Positions 62,203-64,000 of a stretch of 64,000 nt of DNA are shown piece by piece. Position 1 is the first letter of the stretch; the number at the start of each line of letters is the position of its first letter. Under the pieces are notes generated by a model. That model saw only the letters and a list, made by a program, of their open reading frames with translations, was not told the origin of the DNA and made no database searches. The stretch is taken from assembly GCF_001499905.1 (NCBI RefSeq), contig NZ_LQIS01000034.1, positions 62,001 to 126,000 of the forward strand, written 5' to 3'. Both the position numbers and the translations under genes were made by a program. The DNA comes from Mycobacterium sp. GA-1285. GTDB taxonomy: Bacteria; Actinomycetota; Actinomycetes; Mycobacteriales; Mycobacteriaceae.

Positions 62203-63809
62203 CCGCCGCTGTTGGCGCCCGGCGTCCGGCACGGCGCACCCAATCGGTGTGGACCGGCACCGCGCTGTTGCTGCGCCTCGCGCTGAGCCGCGACCGGGTA
62301 AGGCTCGGCATCTGGGTGGCCGTGCTGACGCTGCTGATGGCCTACGCGCCCGCTGCGGTCAGACTCGCCTATCCGGAAGAGGCGCAACGCCTCTCGCGGG
62401 TGAACCTGATGAAGACGCCTGCCGGGATTATGTTGGGCGGGCCGATGTTCGGCGGCAACGAAACCGACATCGGTGCGATGATGGCGAACGAGATGACGAT
62501 GACGCTGATTGTCGCGACCTCGATTCTGGCCATTCTCACCGTGATACGCCACACGCGGGCCGAAGAGGAAAGCGGCGCAGCGGAGTTGGTGCTGTCGTCG
62601 GTCGTCGGCAGATACGCTCGGACCGCGGCGGCGCTGCTCTTGGTCGGTGCCGTCAACGTCGTGCTGACGGTGACGATGGCGCTGGCGACGACCGTCAGCG
62701 GGTTCGGCGTCGTCGACGCCGTGGCATTGTGCGCCGGTGTCACCGGCGTCGCGATGGTGTTCGGTGCCGTCGCAGCCGTCACCGCGCAGTTATGGCGGCA
62801 GGCGCGAACCGCGACCGGGGCGGCGATGGCTGCATTGGCGGTTGCCGCGCTGGTCCGCGGGATCGGCGACGTCATCGACAACTCGGGCAGTGCTTTGAGC
62901 TGGTTCTCGCCGATCGCGTGGGCCCAGCAGATGCGCGCGTTCGTCGACTTGCGGTGGTGGCCGCTCGCCCTGCTGGTCGCGCTCACCGTCGCCCTTGTTG
63001 TGCTGGCCGCGGTGTTGGAGGGCAGACGGCAGTACGACGACGGCACGCTGCCGTCGACCGGCGAACGCCCCGGCGCACGACCGATCCACGGCGTCGTAGG
63101 CCTGCACTTGACGCTGCAACGCGGTCAGACCGTCGCCTGGAGTATCGGGTTGTTCCTGGGCGGCCTCGCCTTCGGGTCGATGACCAGATCCCTGCTCGAC
63201 GCGTCCGAGACCAACGAGGTGATTCGACTGGTGATCGCGCAGCAGGGCATCGACAGTGTCTACACCACAATGACGCAGTTCCTCGCAACCGCGGCGAGCG
63301 CCTACGCCGTCGCCGCCGTGTTGCGGGTGTACACCGACGAGGAGCGAGGGCTCGGGGAGGTGGTGCTGGCCGGGTCGGTGTCGCGGTGGCGCTGGCTGTC
63401 CACGGCGGTCGCGTCGGCGGTGATCGGCTCGACGGTGCTGATGTTCTTCGCGGGCCTCGGCAATGGGCTGGGCGCAGGCGTCACCATCGGTGAGCCGGCG
63501 ACCGTTCCGCGGTTGACCTTGGCAGCGCTGGCTTTCGTTCCGGCCATGGCCGTGATGGCGGGTGTGGCGGCGTTCGCCGTCGCGGTGCGGCGACCCTGGC
63601 TGGCGTGGCTGGCCGTTGCGTTCGTCGCCGTCTCGCTGTACCTCGGGGCGTTGCTGCGGTTGCCTCGGTGGGTGATCGACCTGTCACCGGTCAGCCGCAC
63701 CACGGCTCCGGGGGAATTTCCGGTGACCGCGCTCGTCGTCTTGGTCGTCGTCGCCGCCGCATTGACGTGGGTTGCGGCTGCCCTGTACCGGCGCCGCGAC
63801 GTGGTGTGA
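62199..63809 (+). CDS. Drug-export ABC permease (Rv1217c-like)
   Basis: This 536-aa membrane protein has twelve or so predicted helices in two similar halves (each beginning with a ...RLALSRDRVRLGIWVAV or HLTLQRGQTVAWSIGL segment), as in the ABC-2 type 'anibiotic transporter' permeases. It forms the channel for the ATPase encoded upstream. The start at 62199 overlaps the ATPase stop by 4 bp. In M. tuberculosis the Rv1217c-1218c pair confers raised tolerance to several drugs when de-repressed. Confidence 0.93.
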   Translation: MTAAVGARRPARRTQSVWTGTALLLRLALSRDRVRLGIWVAVLTLLMAYAPAAVRLAYPEEAQRLSRVNLMKTPAGIMLGGPMFGGNETDIGAMMANEMTMTLIVATSILAILTVIRHTRAEEESGAAELVLSSVVGRYARTAAALLLVGAVNVVLTVTMALATTVSGFGVVDAVALCAGVTGVAMVFGAVAAVTAQLWRQARTATGAAMAALAVAALVRGIGDVIDNSGSALSWFSPIAWAQQMRAFVDLRWWPLALLVALTVALVVLAAVLEGRRQYDDGTLPSTGERPGARPIHGVVGLHLTLQRGQTVAWSIGLFLGGLAFGSMTRSLLDASETNEVIRLVIAQQGIDSVYTTMTQFLATAASAYAVAAVLRVYTDEERGLGEVVLAGSVSRWRWLSTAVASAVIGSTVLMFFAGLGNGLGAGVTIGEPATVPRLTLAALAFVPAMAVMAGVAAFAVAVRRPWLAWLAVAFVAVSLYLGALLRLPRWVIDLSPVSRTTAPGEFPVTALVVLVVVAAALTWVAAALYRRRDVV

Positions 63810-63820
63810 GGGAAGGTGCC

Positions 63821-64000
63821 ATGAAAACTGCCCTGCAGGCGCTGGCATCGGTTGTCTTCGGATTCGTGTTCTTCGCCGCGGCATTGTTTCTGCCGGCCGG
63901 AACGTTCGACTATTGGCACGCTTGGGTTTTCATCGGCGTGTTCATCGTCGGCACGATGGGGCCGAGCATCTACCTCGTCGTCAAACGTCCCGACGCGTTG
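63821..64000 (+). CDS. Isoprenylcysteine-carboxyl-methyltransferase-like protein, N-terminal part
   Basis: The gene starts at 63821 with GAGGGAAGG as ribosome site and runs off the window after 60 codons. The visible part is a hydrophobic helix (SVVFGFVFFAAALFLPAG) followed by FDYWHAWVFIGVFIVGTMGPSIYLV and VKRPDAL, the usual beginning of bacterial ICMT/phospholipid-methyltransferase-like membrane proteins. The catalytic C-terminal region is outside the window. It lies 11 bp after the permease and is probably in the same operon. Confidence 0.8.
   Translation, partial: MKTALQALASVVFGFVFFAAALFLPAGTFDYWHAWVFIGVFIVGTMGPSIYLVVKRPDAL

Overview
The window is high-GC DNA from a non-tuberculous, probably fast-growing mycobacterium (Mycobacterium/Mycolicibacterium). 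The main evidence is a long gene order that matches, in reverse, the M. tuberculosis Rv1272c-Rv1217c block. It includes the pH-sensing adenylyl cyclase, HIT protein, UdgB, Tap, CYP130, DeaD, LprE, the Rv1251c helicase, Kgd, LpqZ, Mdh, CorA, LpqY-SugABC, Mrp, TatB-HtrA-RseA-SigE and the Rv1219c-1217c ABC system. Homologues named by Rv number are assigned from remembered family knowledge, not from a search.

Layout. 1-865: end of an exporter-type ABC half-transporter. 866-9200: an accessory stretch that replaces the lprA-embR-pknH region of M. tuberculosis. It holds a molybdopterin oxidoreductase, an AIM24 protein, dtd, and a three-gene copper operon (HMA chaperone, secreted His-rich duplicated protein, CopA) under a CsoR-type operator. 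9200-19400: adenylyl cyclase, two DNA glycosylases of different families, HIT and F420-type enzymes, Tap efflux, a flavin oxidase, CYP130 with its TetR, and an IdeR-boxed siderophore-interaction protein. 19500-27700: acyltransferase, DeaD, LprE, an inverted-repeat-bounded nuclease-like cassette, and a giant nuclease-exonuclease-helicase protein. 27700-33650: a second FAD oxidase, a TerC membrane protein with a leader ORF, a winged-helix regulator, a DHA2 MFS pump and a membrane protein.

33789-41900 is a central-carbon block: 2-oxoglutarate decarboxylase/dehydrogenase Kgd, a short malic enzyme and malate dehydrogenase, with an SDR and LpqZ. 42015-48188 carries CorA and the trehalose-recycling importer LpqY-SugA-SugB-SugC, with a SUFU-domain gene translationally coupled behind sugC. 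48425-56478 holds small envelope and stress proteins, a CitE-like lyase, an MgtE-N/CBS protein, a lytic-transglycosylase-like protein with a likely Crp site, and Mrp. 56495-59719 is the envelope-stress cluster sigE-rseA-htrA-tatB. 59896-64000 holds a methyltransferase and a TetR-controlled drug exporter with twin operators, and ends inside an isoprenylcysteine-methyltransferase-like gene.

Between the genes are several repeated structured elements: two copies of a 52-bp palindrome (19446, 37776), two copies of a 60-bp two-armed element at gene ends (38733, 48352), a 29-bp perfect inverted repeat around the 23-24 kb cassette, and local duplications of gene 3' ends. The IR-bounded cassette, the copper operon's secreted protein, the TerC leader arrangement and the SUFU-trehalose coupling are the best candidates for undescribed biology.
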